NCBI GenBank assembly: GCA_034440635.1
Contig: JAOTON010002121.1
Location: forward strand, 292,394-356,393
Direction of reading: 5' to 3'
From: Lepas anatifera
Taxonomy: Eukaryota; Arthropoda; Thecostraca; Lepadidae
DNA: 64,000 bases
Within the stretch, counting starts at the first letter, position 1. Each line of letters begins with the position of its first letter. Below are positions 10,270 to 21,829 of the stretch, one piece after another. The translations under genes and the position numbers were made by a program. The notes beneath the pieces were generated by a model. The model saw only the letters and a program-made list of their open reading frames with translations, was not told where the DNA came from and ran no database searches.

Positions 10270-12060
10270 GCTCTTGGGTTTAAGGGGTGACTGCCCCATT
10301 CGCCCCCCCTTGGTGGCCACCCCATTCGCCCCGCCCCCTGGTGGCTGCAGCCGGGTCTCTACTCCCAGTAGTTAATACCCTGTGGATGCAGACGGGCCTG
10401 CCATGGATGCGGTTCGTGTAACTGCAACCAGCCTCTGCTATGCTTGTCATGCGGGCCCCTGTGGTATCCCGGGCCCCTATTGGTCTGACCGGGCCCCCTG
10501 TGGCCTGTCCGGGCCCCTGTGGTCTGCCCGGGCCCCAGTGTGCAAAGTATGGCATTTTCGACGAGATCTCGTCGGTGTGAGTGCCCTTGGAGACAGGAGC
10601 GAGTGGTGCGAATTTTATCAGCCTGGTGCGAATTTGCAAGACTGGTGCGAGGAAGTTGACACTGAAAAAAATAAAATAATGACTGAATAGTTAGGAAGAC
10701 ACGGGAGGGGCCTTATAAAAAGTCCTTAACTAACTAATAAGAGAGGTAGTATTGCATCGTGTGCGTAGGAATGTGGGCGTTTTTCTCCCTGGTATATGGC
10801 AGATTGGTGCGATTTCTTTTAGGCTGGTGGTGCGATAATTTTGGATGGCTGGTGCGACTCGTCTGGCCTGCTGCCATACTTTGCAGATTGGCTGGGTCCT
10901 ATTTGGTCTGCACGAAAACCTTGTCTGCTAGTGCCCATTTTGTTCTGATCGAGCCCCTTGTGGTCTGCCCGGGCCTCCTGTAGTTTTCCCGGAACCCTTT
11001 TGGTCTGTTCGGGCCTCTGTGTAGCCTCTGCGGACCCCCTTTTGTCCGTTCGGGGCCCCTTTTGTCTGCGCGGGCCCTCTGTGGTTTGCCCGGGCCCCTC
11101 CCAGTCTGCAAAGTATGGCACTTTTGGCGAGATCTCGTGGTGCGGACACCCTTCAGGTGGTTCGAACTTTGGAGCAAACAAATGCCCACTTTTGCTGTAT
11201 GGTGCGAGGGAGCTCAAATCAAACAGCCACAGAGGTCTGACTGGTAAAAACATCGAAATTTCCAGGTCAGTGAAATTTCTCACCAATGCTTGGTGTGAAT
11301 TTTAGGCTGCTGGTGGTGCGAAAAATCTACAAGGCTGGTGCGGACTCGTCGGGTCTGCTGCCATACTTTCCAGACTGGGGCCCCTCTGTGGCCAGCCCAG
11401 CCCCTGTGTTCTGCTCGGGTCCCTGTGGTCTGCCCGGGTCCTTTCATCTGTCCAGGCCCCGTGTGGTCTGCCCGGGCCCGCTGCCCAGCCAGCAATTCCA
11501 ACCGGGCCCAGAGCGGGCTGGGCCGGGCCCTGCCCGAGCCCTAAGACTCATAGCTAAGCCACATAGACTCGGGCTGAGCCCGACATTAGGTCGGGGGATG
11601 ACAACTTGCCCGAGCGGTAGAGCCCGGTCTTGCTTGACCATGGGTTCTGCCCAGGCGCAGCGGAGCCGAACCTGGTCTGAGCCCATGTACGCGGGCTCTG
11701 CCCAGTCAAAGCCCAGCATATATCGGGCAGAGTCCAGCCAAATTGCTGGCTGTGTGTGGTCTGCTCGGGCCCCTTTTGGGCTTACCGGCGTCCTATGGTT
11801 TCTGGGTTCCTGTGGTCTGCCCGGCCCCTTTGGTGTGCTCAGGCCCTCTGTGGTCTGTCTGAGCCCCTTGTGGTCTAAGAATATCGTGCAGAAACTGAAG
11901 CTGTTGTGTTAGTCGCGTATTTGCAGGAGTTCCTTATTTGTGAGCAGTTTCGTGCCCCAGGTAGTGTATCCGTGCTCCCTGTTGCCGAAACCGGCCCCCT
12001 GCTATGCTTGCGGGCCCCCTGTGGTTTTCCCGGGCAACGTGCGGCCGGTCCCATGCCTCC
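10270..12060. repeat. Degenerate GGGCCC repeats, second block
   Basis: Dispersed, strongly diverged units of the CTGTGGTCTGCCCGGGCCCC kind lie at about 10270-10560, 10900-11150, 11370-11500 and 11750-12040. They are separated by AT-richer stretches that include a repeated phrase, TGGTGCGAATTTTA or close variants. The block continues the array at 5862-9160 beyond a gap. ORFs here are proline/glycine/arginine-rich by composition and are not credible genes. Confidence 0.6.
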
Positions 12061-12768
12061 TAGAACATTCGGGGAAAAATGGATGGGGCGTGAGAAATTT
12101 TAGGCCCCCCATTCCTTTTGTACTGATCCTATATGAGGATTGTAAAGGGAAATAGGCAGTACCACCTATTCATAGTACCCCTTGACCGGTACCCAGTGTT
12201 GTAAAATGTCATGAACTGGCAAGGTGAATGGATCAGAAAAAGGTGTCTTGATCTTGTAACATAAATATCAGTATCCCCGCTGATAAAGGAATTTCGCACT
12301 TCGATCTCTACCTTCCATTTGTATCAAATTATTCGCGATAATGCGATTTCGTTCCAGGTGTGAATGTTAAAATGGTTGGACAGTATAAACATAAGTCGGG
12401 TGCACAAAAGCGTAAAACAAAGAACATTCAATACCGAGGGGCTGCTCTGGCAAAACTACCCAAACTTTGTTCATTTTTCAGGTAACCTATGAATCTAGAA
12501 TCGTCTTGCTAATTTTGCAAACTGTTATAAAATGACCCCGATCATATTTGCATTTAATATCTAGCAACGTACGCGTCCACTTAAAGTAGTTCATTTCACT
12601 ACTATTTTTGGTACTTTGCAAGCTACGTTCATTTATCGACCGCAAAAAATTAAAACCTCAATTTAAAACTAACTCGGAAAAGTGCAATGTGTATAGTTTC
12701 CAGCAAAACGGTAAAGTAAGGTTGTAATTCCAATCCTTCTTTTCCTGATCATTATCTTCCTCGGCCAG

Positions 12769-12884
12769 CCCACCAGCCGGATCCCGTTTGCTAAAGACCC
12801 TCCAGCATCCATCCCTCCTGCGTCGTCCGGGGCTGATCCCGTTGTACCTCCGGAGGAGAGCATCCCGCGTGGACGACGAAGACG
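12769..12884 (+). other. Exon-like segment inside the 8.1-kb element
   Basis: A pyrimidine-rich acceptor-like stretch ends in CCTCGGCCAG at 12768, and a strong donor-like GACG|GTAAGT begins at 12885. The 116 bases between are open in two frames and more GC-rich than the flanks (12100-12700 and 12900-13095, in which I see nothing). The protein in either frame is unrecognised. It could be a captured host exon or chance. Confidence 0.25.
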
Positions 12885-13175
12885 GTAAGTATGCACCTAC
12901 TTGTCCAATATCCTTACATAGTTTGGCAGCTCGTTCAAAAGATTGGGTCTTCTGCCTACTTTTTGGGCTAAATAGTGCAAATCAGGAACAGTGACGAATA
13001 GCGCGCTAAGAATTGTTATTTAACCTTTGCAGTCAGTTTTCGACAACAAACGGTCGAAAATACGTTTTTTTCGGTCACATTTTCATTAAAAATACGGGCC
13101 CCCATCATGTACGGGCCCCCTTTCGAGCCGGGTGCCCCCCAATCAAAAACATAAAGTTGCGCCCCTGTCACTACT

Positions 13176-14145
13176 GCTAAGGGAAAAATGGGACCGAAGT
13201 ATTTTGCCCCTCAGTGGCGAACTAGTCGTCGGAGCGTCATGAAACAAAAACGGCAGAGCTCATAATTTCCCATACTAAAAGTTTAGAGAGAGCCATATAT
13301 CTCAGTTGAGTATAAAGGTTCTTACTTTATCACGTAATGAATCTATTACAACCTATGAAAATCGCATCAAATTCAGTCTTTATCATCATATAGCTCAAAA
13401 CCTATGGGAGACGCGCGGGTATGGTCAGGCAGACGGTTGTAGAACTTGAGCCGGGCTTTTTTTGGTACCAATTTCAGAAAAGAAAATTTGGAAATATGTA
13501 GTCCTAAATTCCCAAAAAAACAAAAAATGTTATATTTTTTGCAGAAAAATATTTCCCATTAACTCAGAAATTTGCATTTAGAATATGTTGTTGTAATGAC
13601 AATACCCATCTCAACAATGAAAACTGCGTTCAAAAATGTCCAGAATTTTGAAAGTTATATGGTTTTAAAGTTTTAGGCCATAATTGCAATGTTTTGGAAA
13701 AAGGGCCAAAACTGACCTTCAAAATTATGCTTTTGGTTCAGTTTAGTGTCTATGCAGTAATGCACAGTCCATTCTGTCTGTAAAAATCCAGTTTGGAACA
13801 CCTAGCATCATATCTTCAGATATTTCGAACTTATAACTTTGGTAATGCATTTCACTACAAGTTGGAGGTAAAAGTTTCAAAAAATCATTTTGGAAGTACA
13901 AATTTAGACTTTTTGCTTCAAACTTTGAGCAACAACTGGTAATTGATTGTGTGTAAAAGAGTGTAAGTTTGAGAGCTGTAGACTAAAAATAGAAAAATAG
14001 AAAAATAAGAGTTTATAAAAATATAATCCAAAATTTTGGAAAAGTTTTTGCAAAATTCAAAAATCTGCAGCCGTCGCGATTTTTTATGGGTTCCTGCCTT
14101 TCATCCCTGCAAGTTTCAAGTATCTGATACGAGTCCTCAGAACAG
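13176..14145. repeat. Module B, diverged copy (type 3)
   Basis: It follows the same order of phrases as the other B copies: 'gggccaaaa...ctg', 'gtctatgcagtaatgcacag', 'cagatatttcga', 'tgtaaaagagtgtaagtttga', then a run of 'aaaaatag'. Similarity is clearly lower than between types 1 and 2. It is noncoding and lies directly outside the right target duplication of the 8.1-kb element. Confidence 0.6.
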
Positions 14146-14635
14146 ACAACAACTACTACTACTACTACTACTACTACGGACCAGAGACAAACACTGTCGT
14201 ATGAGCCTTTTCCTCTGCCAACCTCGGCCTGCGGCCTCGGCAGGTGCCGCTCTGGCGCAGGAGAAGCCGGTGACAATGTACGTTAGCCAAACAGTTCGAT
14301 TGACAGGCGAGTGTTTTCAGCAGTTTGATACTTATAACAACGCAATGTTGGAGTTTTAGGTTTTGTGTTCTCATTATGGCTCCATTCAATCCCCTGTCTA
14401 GGCCCATGTTTTCCTAAATTAGCATGTCTCTGCATACTGCACCACGCTTGCCCTCTGTTCATGTCATCAAATAAATAAACACACGCATAATGTTTGTTTT
14501 GTTAAGCAAAGACTGGGCATGACGAGAAGAAAGGAGATACAATATAAAATATGATGGGTTTTCCGAGGGTATTTCACCTATACCTGCAGATTTTCACCCA
14601 AATTCAGCCTATTTGTTACCGAGTTATGCCCCAGC
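14146..14635. repeat. CTA microsatellite, module HP and module C
   Basis: A CTA triplet run (about 14153-14177) is followed by a spacer, then the GC-rich hairpin block at 14220-14290, then module C at 14296-14635. Module A is absent; the 50-bp satellite begins directly at the sequence TTACCGAGTTATGCCCCAGC, exactly as at 24892. Confidence 0.7.
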
Positions 14636-17600
14636 TCGAGAACTCAGCCCCACCACCGAACTGATGTCCTGGATCCGCCTATGCTCGAGCTCCTTACCTA
14701 ACCCCCTTACATATGTCCTGGATCTGCCTATGCTCGAACTCCGTAGCCCCACCTCTATACTGCCCTGGATCCGCCTATGTTTGAACTCCTTAGCCCCTAC
14801 CCCTACTGATGTCCTGGATCCGCCTATGCTCAAGCTCCCGAGCCCCACCCACGTACTGATGTCCTGAATCCGCTTATGCTCGAGCTCCTTAGCCCCACCC
14901 CCCGTACTGATGCCCTGGATCCGCCTATGTTTTAACTCTTTAGCTCCCTACCTGTTTTAACTCTTTAGCCCCTTGATGTCCTGGATCCGATTATGCTCGA
15001 GCTCCTTAGCCCCACCCCCGTACTGATGTCTTTGATCCGCCTATACTCGAGCGCCTTAGCCCCAGCCCCGTACTGATGTCCTGGATCCGCCTCTGCTCGA
15101 GCTCCTTAGCCCGACACCCATACTGATGTCCTGGATCCGCCTATGCTCGAGCTCCTTAGCCCCACCACCGTACAGATGTCCTGGATCCGCCTATGCTGGA
15201 TCTCCTTAGCCCCATCCCCGTACCGATATGCTGGATCCGCCTATGCTCAAACTCCTTAGCCTCTACCCCCGTACTGATATCCTGGCTCCGCTTATGCTCG
15301 AGCTCCTTAGCCCCACCCCCGTACTGATGTCCTGGATCCGCCTATGCTCGAACTCTTTAGCCCCTACCCCTGTGCTATGTCCTGGATCCGCTTATGCTGA
15401 GCTCCTTAGCCCCACCTCTGTACTGATGTCCTTTATCCGCCTATACTCGAACCCCTTAGCCCCACCCCCGTACTGATGCCCTGGATCCGCCTCTGCTCGA
15501 GCTCCTTAGCCCCACACCCATACTGATGTCCTGGATCCGCCTATGCTCCAGCTCTTTAGCCCCACCCCCCGTACAGATGTCCTGGATCCACCTATGCTCG
15601 ATCTCCTTAGCCCCACCCTCGTACTGATGCCCTGGATCCGCCTTTACTCGAGCTCCGGAGCCACACCCCCTGCACTGATGTCCTGGATCCGCCTATGCTC
15701 GAGCTCCTTAGCCCCACCTTCTTACTGATGTCCTGGATCCGCCTATGCTCGAACTCCGTAGCCCCTACCCCCCACTGATGTCCTCGATCTGCCTTTGTTT
15801 TAACTCTTTAGTCCCTTCCTGTTTTAACTCTTCAGCCCCTTGATGTCCTGGATCCGCTTATGCTCGAGCTCCTTAGCCCCACCCCCGTACTGATGCCCTG
15901 GATCCGCCTATGTTTTAACTCTTTAGTCCCTCCTGTTTTAACTCTTCAGCCCCTTGATGTCCTGGATCCGATTATGCTCGAGCTCCTTAGCCCCACCCCC
16001 CGTACTGATGTCTTGGATCCGCCTATACTCGAGCGCCTTAGCCCCAGCCCCGTACTGATGTCCTGGATCCGCCTCTGCTCGAGCTCCTTAGCCCGACACC
16101 CATACTGATGTCCTGGATCCGCCTATGCTCGAGCTCCTTAGCCCCACCACCGTACAGATGTCCTGGATCCGCCTATGCTGGATATTCTTAGCCCCATCCC
16201 CGTACCGATATCCTGGATCCGCCTATGCTCAAACTCCTTAGCCTCTACCCCACGTACTGATATCCTGGATCCGCTTATGCTCGAGCTCCTTAGCCCCACC
16301 CCCGTACTGATGTCCTGGATCCGCCTATGCTCGAACTCTTTAGCCCCTACCCTCTGTGCTTATGTCCTGGATCCGCTTATGCTGGAGCTCCTTAGCCCCA
16401 CCTCCTGTACTGATGTCTTTTATCCGCCTATACTCGAACCCCTTAGCCCCACCCCCGTACTGATGTCCTGGATCCGCCTCTGCTCGAGCTCCTTAGCCCC
16501 ACACCCATACTGATGTCCTGGATCCGCCTATGCTCCAGCTCTTTAGCCCCACCCCCGTACAGATGTCCTGGATCCACCTATGCTCGATCTCCTTAGCCCC
16601 ACCCTCGTACTGATGCCCTGGATCCGCCTTTACTCGAGCTCCGGAGCCACACCCCTGCACTGATGTCCTGGATCCGCCTATGCTCGAGCTCCTTACCCCA
16701 CCTTCTTACTGATGTCCTGGATCCGCCTATGCTCGAACTCCGTAGCCCCTACCCCCACTGATGTCCTCGATCCGCCTTTTGTTTTAACTCTTTAGTCCCT
16801 TCCTGTTTTAACTCTTCAGCCCCTCTGATGTCCTGGATCCGCTTATGCTCGAGCTCCTTAGCCCCACCCCCGTACTGATGTCTTTGATCCGCCTATACTC
16901 GAGCGCCTTAGCCCCAGCCCCGTACTGATGTCCCGGATCCGCCTCTGCTCGAGCTCCTTAGCCCGACACCCATACTGATGTCCTGGATCCGCCTATGCTC
17001 GAGCTCCTTAGCCCCACCACCGTACAGATGTCCTGGATCCGCCTATGCTGGATCTCCTTAGCCCCATCCCCGTACCGATATGCTGGATCCGCCTATGCTC
17101 AAACTCCTTAGCCTCTACCCCCGTACTGATATCCTGGCTCCGCTTATGCTCGAGCTCCTTAGCCCCACCCCCGTACTTATGTCCTGGATCCGCCTATGCT
17201 CGAACTCTTTAGCCCCTACCCCTGTGCTATGTCCTGGATCCGCTTATGCTTGAGCTCCTTAGCCCCACCTCTGTACTGATGTCCTTTATCCGCCTATACT
17301 CGAACCCCTTAGCCCCACCCCCGTACTGATGCCCTGGATCCGCCTCTGCTCGAGCTCCTTAGCCCCACACCCATACTGATGTCCTGGATCCGCCTATGCT
17401 CCAGCTCTTTAGCCCCACCCCCGTACAGATGTCCTGGATCCACCTATGCTCGACCTCCTTAGCCCCACCCTCGTACTAAAGTCCTGGATCCGCCTTTTCT
17501 CGAGCTCCTTACCCCACCTTCTTACTGATGTCCTGGATCCGCCTATGCTCGAACTCCGTAGCCCCTACCCCCGCACTGATGTCCTGGATCTGCCTATGCT

Positions 17601-18725
17601 CGAACTTCTTAGCCCCACCTCCGTACTGATGTCCTGGATCCGCCTATGCTCGAACTCCTTAGCCCCTACCCCCTACTGATGTCCTGGATCCGCCTATGCT
17701 CGAGCTCCTTACCCCACCTTCTTACTGATGTCCTGGATCCGCCTATGCTCGAACTCCGTAGCCCCTACCCCCCCCCACTGATGTCCTGGATCCGCCTATG
17801 CTCGAGCTCTTTACCCCACCCCCTTACTGATGTCCGGGATCCGCCTATGCTCGAACTCCGTAGCCCCACCTCTGTACTGCCCTGGATCGGCCTATGCTCG
17901 AACTACTTAGCCCCCACCCCTACTGATGTCCTGGATCCGACTATGCTCGAGCTCCCGAGCCCCACCCCCGTACTGATCAGCTGAATCCGCTTTTGCTCGA
18001 GCTTCTTAGCCCCACCCCCGTACTGATGTCCTGGATCCGCCTATGCTCGAACTCTTTAGCCCCTACCCCCGTGCTGATGTCTTGGATCCGCTTATGCTCG
18101 AGCTCCTTAGCCTCACCCCCGTACTGATGTCCTTGATCCGCCTATACTCAAGCCCTTTAGCCCCACCGCCGTACTGATGTCCTAGATCCGCCTCTGCTCG
18201 AGCTCCTTAGCCCCACACCCATACTGATGTCCTGGATCAGCCTATGCTCGAGCTCCTTATATCCACCCCCGTACAGATGTCCTAGATCCGCCTATGCTCG
18301 ATCTCCTTAGCCCCATCCCCGTACTAATATCCTGGATCCGCCTATGCTCGAACTCCGTAGCCCCACTTCTGTACTGCCCTGGATCCGCCTATGCTCGTAC
18401 TCCTTAGCCCCTACCCCTACTGATGTCCTGGATCCGCCTATGCTGGAACTCCCGAGTCTCACCCCGCACTGATGTCCTGAATCCGCTAATGCTCAGCTGC
18501 TTAGCCCCATCCCCGTACTAATGTCCTGGATTCGCCTATGCTCTAACTCCCTAGCCCGACCCTCGTACCGATGTCCTGGATCCGCCTATGCTCTAACTCC
18601 CTAGCCCCATCCTCGTACTGATGTCCTGGGTCCGCCTATGCTCGAACTCTTTAGCCCTTACCCCCATGCTGATGTCCTGGATCCGCTTATGCTCGAGCTC
18701 CTTACCCCCACACCCGTAACGACCC
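14636..18725. repeat. 50-bp satellite S, array b (about 80 units) with higher-order structure
   Basis: The largest S array. Groups of units repeat as blocks: the phrase CTTAGCCCCAGCCCCGTAC occurs near 15055, 16037 and 16910, and the unusual CCTGTTTTAACTCTT insertions near 14952, 15820, 15925 and 16802. This gives a higher-order period of roughly 870-980 bp made of about 18-20 units. ORFs up to 112 residues are products of the repeat. Confidence 0.9.
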
Positions 18726-18752
18726 CACCTCCGTGCCCCCCCCGCGAAACGA

Positions 18753-19021
18753 CATAGGCGGATCCAAGGGGAAAGGGGACAAGTGCCCTCCATAGAATCT
18801 TAGCGCCCCCTGAAATTGTCCCGGAAACCCCTGGAAAGTTCGATGGCACCCCCTGAAATGTCGTTTTCCCCGAGATGCAGGTATCGGGGTCTACTGATAG
18901 GTTTTAGCGCCTACTTGATAGGTTTTTCCGGCCAAAAGTGGCGTCCCTGGTGTAGATAGCGCCCACCACGAAGTTTCCCCTTCCACCTTGCCCCCGATAG
19001 GCAATCCTGGATCCGCGTATG
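18753..19021. mobile_element. hAT-like MITE H2 (269 bp)
   Basis: The ends are CATAGGCGGATCCAAGG and CCTGGATCCGCGTATG, inverted repeats differing at few positions. The flanking octamers CGAAACGA (18745-18752) and GGAAGCGA (19022-19029) match at 6 of 8, consistent with an old 8-bp duplication. The interior shares the block GATGGCACCCCCTGAAATGTC (first 20 bases intended) with H1 and H3. No coding capacity. Confidence 0.6.
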
Positions 19022-20335
19022 GGAAGCGACATTTCAGGGAGCGTCATCGACCTTGAGAGGCGTGTCTTTACAATTTCAGAGGGCGCCGATGGTTGATTGG
19101 GGGTTGGGGGAGGGGATGGGGGGAGAAGGGTGGGGGGCACCTAGCCTACTTATTCCCTGGATCCACCCATGGTCCAAAAACAGAAACACAATACTCTTAT
19201 TGTAAACTCGGAATTTTACGGTACTCTAATTACTTGTGATGCATTATGGGTAGTATTGGGTACTTTTTTACCAGACCATAAATAAACAGAAACGGCCGCT
19301 CCGATCGCCGGCGTTGCCGCGGCGTGGACGCAGGGGTGACGCGTGGTGATTTGCTTTAACGATGCGTGGAGAAACGGCATGTTTGTAAAGGTAACTTGGT
19401 GTTTCATTGATATCTATGCAGATGGAATGTCGACATATGTCTCTTACCTAGCTGCATGCAAAATTTCATTTCCCTCCAATGACTCTAACCACCGTAAACC
19501 CCGGTGTGAAGCAAAAATGAACTGATAAAATTACCACTTTGAAATGTATTTTACGGCTTATAGCGCGGAAGCCGTAAGAGATAAGTGGGGGTATGAGTGA
19601 GAAAAATGACGGCAACGAAGTTTTCTATCCAGCCGTGTTAAGTTCAATACCGTAGCTATCATGGTCTGGAAAGCAGGGGGCTGGGAATAAAAATTTTAAA
19701 AACTTATATTTTATTTTTGCCTATAAAATAAAAAGTTTCACTCTGAAAGTTTTTATCTCTAAATATATAATAAGGAGGCTATTCTCTCTTATTATCTGAA
19801 ATGGGAACTAATTTTTATCAATTAGATCGGAAGATATAAGGGTTTGAATGATATTTTGGGAAATTCAGACCTTCACGAAATGGGCCAAAAAGAACCCTTA
19901 AATTTCCGTTTTTGTTTTGTTTCTGTGTTTGTGCAGTACTGCACAAACCGGCCTTTAAGTTGATATTTGACTCAGAACCTGAACTGCTGTAGCTTCAGAT
20001 ATTTCGAGCCTGTAGTTTAGACCATGAGTTTTATGCCAAATTTAGGGTGCAAAGTTTAAAAGCTAATTTAGATTCCTAAATTTAAAGCTTTTTCTTTCCA
20101 ACTTTTTGTGTGAACTACAAATTTCCCTGATGTAAAAGGGTGCAAGTTTGAAGAGTCTAGATGAATTAGCAAAAAATAGAAAAATAAAAGTTAAAAATCA
20201 CATAATGCAAAATTCTGGGCAAAATTTTGAAATATTTGAAAATTGACCACCGTGGTGCTTATTCATTTGGAAGTGCCTTCTATCCACAAAAGTTTTAGGT
20301 CTCTGATACCAGCGCTCAGAACAGACAACAACAAC
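19022..20335. repeat. Module B, type 2, copy 1
   Basis: The first about 480 bp (19022-19500) are specific to type 2 and recur at 27286-27770. From about 19500 it is the shared B sequence also found in type 1. It ends in a short CAA run before the hairpin block. ORFs at 19216-19407 and 19343-19525 overlap on opposite strands and are not supported as genes. Confidence 0.75.
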
Positions 20336-20765
20336 AGACCTCGGCCTGCGGCCTCGGCAGGTGCCGCTCCGGCGCAGGAGAAGCCGGTGACAATGTACGT
20401 TAGGCAAGCAGTTCGATTGACAGGCGAGTGTTTTCAGCAGTATGATACATATACTAACGCGATGTTGGGACTTGAGGTCTAATGATCTCATTCTGACTAC
20501 ATTCAGTCCCATGTGTAAGTCCATGTTTTCCTAAACTAACATGTCTCTGCACACTGCGCCACGTTTGTTGTCTGTTCATGTCATCACATAAATAATCACA
20601 CGTATAAAGTTTGGTTTGTTAAGTAAAGACTGGCTATGCCCAGAAGAAAGGAGATACAATATAAAATATTATGGGTTTGCCGACCATATTTCACCTACAC
20701 CTGGAGATCTTCACACAATTCAGCCTATTTGTTGCCGAGTTAGCTTCGGTTATCCTAAGTCCCAG
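20336..20765. repeat. Module HP and module C
   Basis: The hairpin block at 20338-20405 begins CCTCGGCCTGCGGCCTCGGC. Module C at 20408-20765 leads into the third copy of module A. The order is the same as in copy 1. Confidence 0.7.
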
Positions 20766-21445
20766 TCCGCATGCGCAGTAAAGTCTGCAGTGAATGAGAG
20801 CGAAGATACCGTTATAATTGACTGAAGCATGTTGGTATGTCGTTTGATTGTCTCCTGAACTAAACTATCCCTTATAGCCTAATATTCCTTAGAATTCATA
20901 CTGAGCATGCGCAGCACAATGCAATGTCATAATTCCGTGAATTGGGGTTAGCAGATAGTATTCTGCTATTACTCTCAAATTTTTAGCCCAATCGGTCTAT
21001 TGGCTCCCGAGATAGCCTCCCTGACCATAAGTTCTAATGCGCATGCGCACTTACCTTTGTAGTAAGCAAGGGTGTCAAAACTTTCATACTAAATTTAAGC
21101 ATGTTCGCTCTCCTCTGTCCATGTCCTCTTCTGAAATATCCTCACCTTTGAGGCTTATCTTTAAGATTTCTACTGCGCATGCGCAGGGCAGTGCAGCTTC
21201 ACTATGACATTATTTGTGGTTTTCACTCCGTGCCATTTTCTTGTTCACAAAATTTCAAAAAAATCGACCCGTAGGTTGCCGGGATAGCCTCTGTTACCAT
21301 TAGTTCCTCTTCGCATGAGCAGTGACCTTTCATTGACCTGAAGACCGGATTCAAAATCTGCACGACCGATTTCCTCTCATTAATATTGTTCGACAATATG
21401 GAATAGAGTGCAACGAGATTTATATATTATTTACATGTCTAAATA
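20766..21445. repeat. Module A, copy 3 (136-bp array)
   Basis: Palindromes or near-palindromes at 20766-20777, 20902-20913, 21038-21049, 21174-21185 and 21310-21321 are spaced exactly 136 bp each. The two in the middle are perfect TGCGCATGCGCA; the outer ones have decayed. The exact phase is the clearest evidence that module A is a tandem array. Confidence 0.8.
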
Positions 21446-21829
21446 CGATAGCGGATACAAGGGGCGAGGCTAGTGGGCTTAAGTCCCCCCCATGTGAAAA
21501 TGCCTAGAGCTATAGCATGAGCAAAGGATGTTTGGAGGCAATGGCAGAGAGGCTGGAGCTAAAAGGTGAATTCAGGGTAGCGGGGGGGATAGGAGGCACG
21601 TGCAACCCCCCTTTGGTCGATCCTCAACACCCCCTGAAATGGCCACGGCGCCCCTCAAACATTCGATGGCACCCCTGAAATGTCATTTCCCACCCTTTCC
21701 CCCTAAGATGCAAAAATTGGCACCCATGGGAAGGATTTTACGTGTCAAAAGTTGCGCTCTATGCTCCGGATTACACCCCTTGCCCTGCGGACGGTGCCTC
21801 CTCTCTTGGTAATCCTTGATCCGCCTATG
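21446..21829. mobile_element. hAT-like MITE H3
   Basis: Close relative of H1: left end CGATAGCGGATACAAGG, right end CCTTGATCCGCCTATG, the same internal block. It again runs without a gap into the 50-bp satellite. No coding capacity. Confidence 0.55.

Larger units (their letters stand above)
5060..13175. mobile_element. 8.1-kb hAT-like non-autonomous element with 8-bp TSD
   Basis: The body is 5068-13167. The left end CAGGGGCGCAAGTTT and the right end AAAGTTGCGCCCCTG are inverted repeats matching at 14 of 15 positions, and the match continues loosely into a TTGGGGGGC block on each side. Immediately outside is a perfect 8-bp direct repeat, TCACTACT, at 5060-5067 and 13168-13175. CAG...CTG termini and 8-bp duplications are the hAT signature. 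No transposase domain is visible in any frame. The interior is a non-LTR retrotransposon tail, a GGGCCC minisatellite, a small hairpin MITE and about 1.6 kb of unique sequence. It is far larger than ordinary MITEs. The host sequence on either side is macro-repeat (module A left, diverged module B right). Confidence 0.75.

Noticed and set aside
11560..11740. Structured RNA in the GC-rich stretch
   Set aside because: Pairing potential comes from the repeated GGGCC/GGCCC composition; no defined fold or boxes.
5068..13167. Autonomous hAT with transposase
   Set aside because: No frame in the interior shows a BED finger, RNase-H-like DDE core or C-terminal hATC domain; the long ORFs are repeat artefacts.
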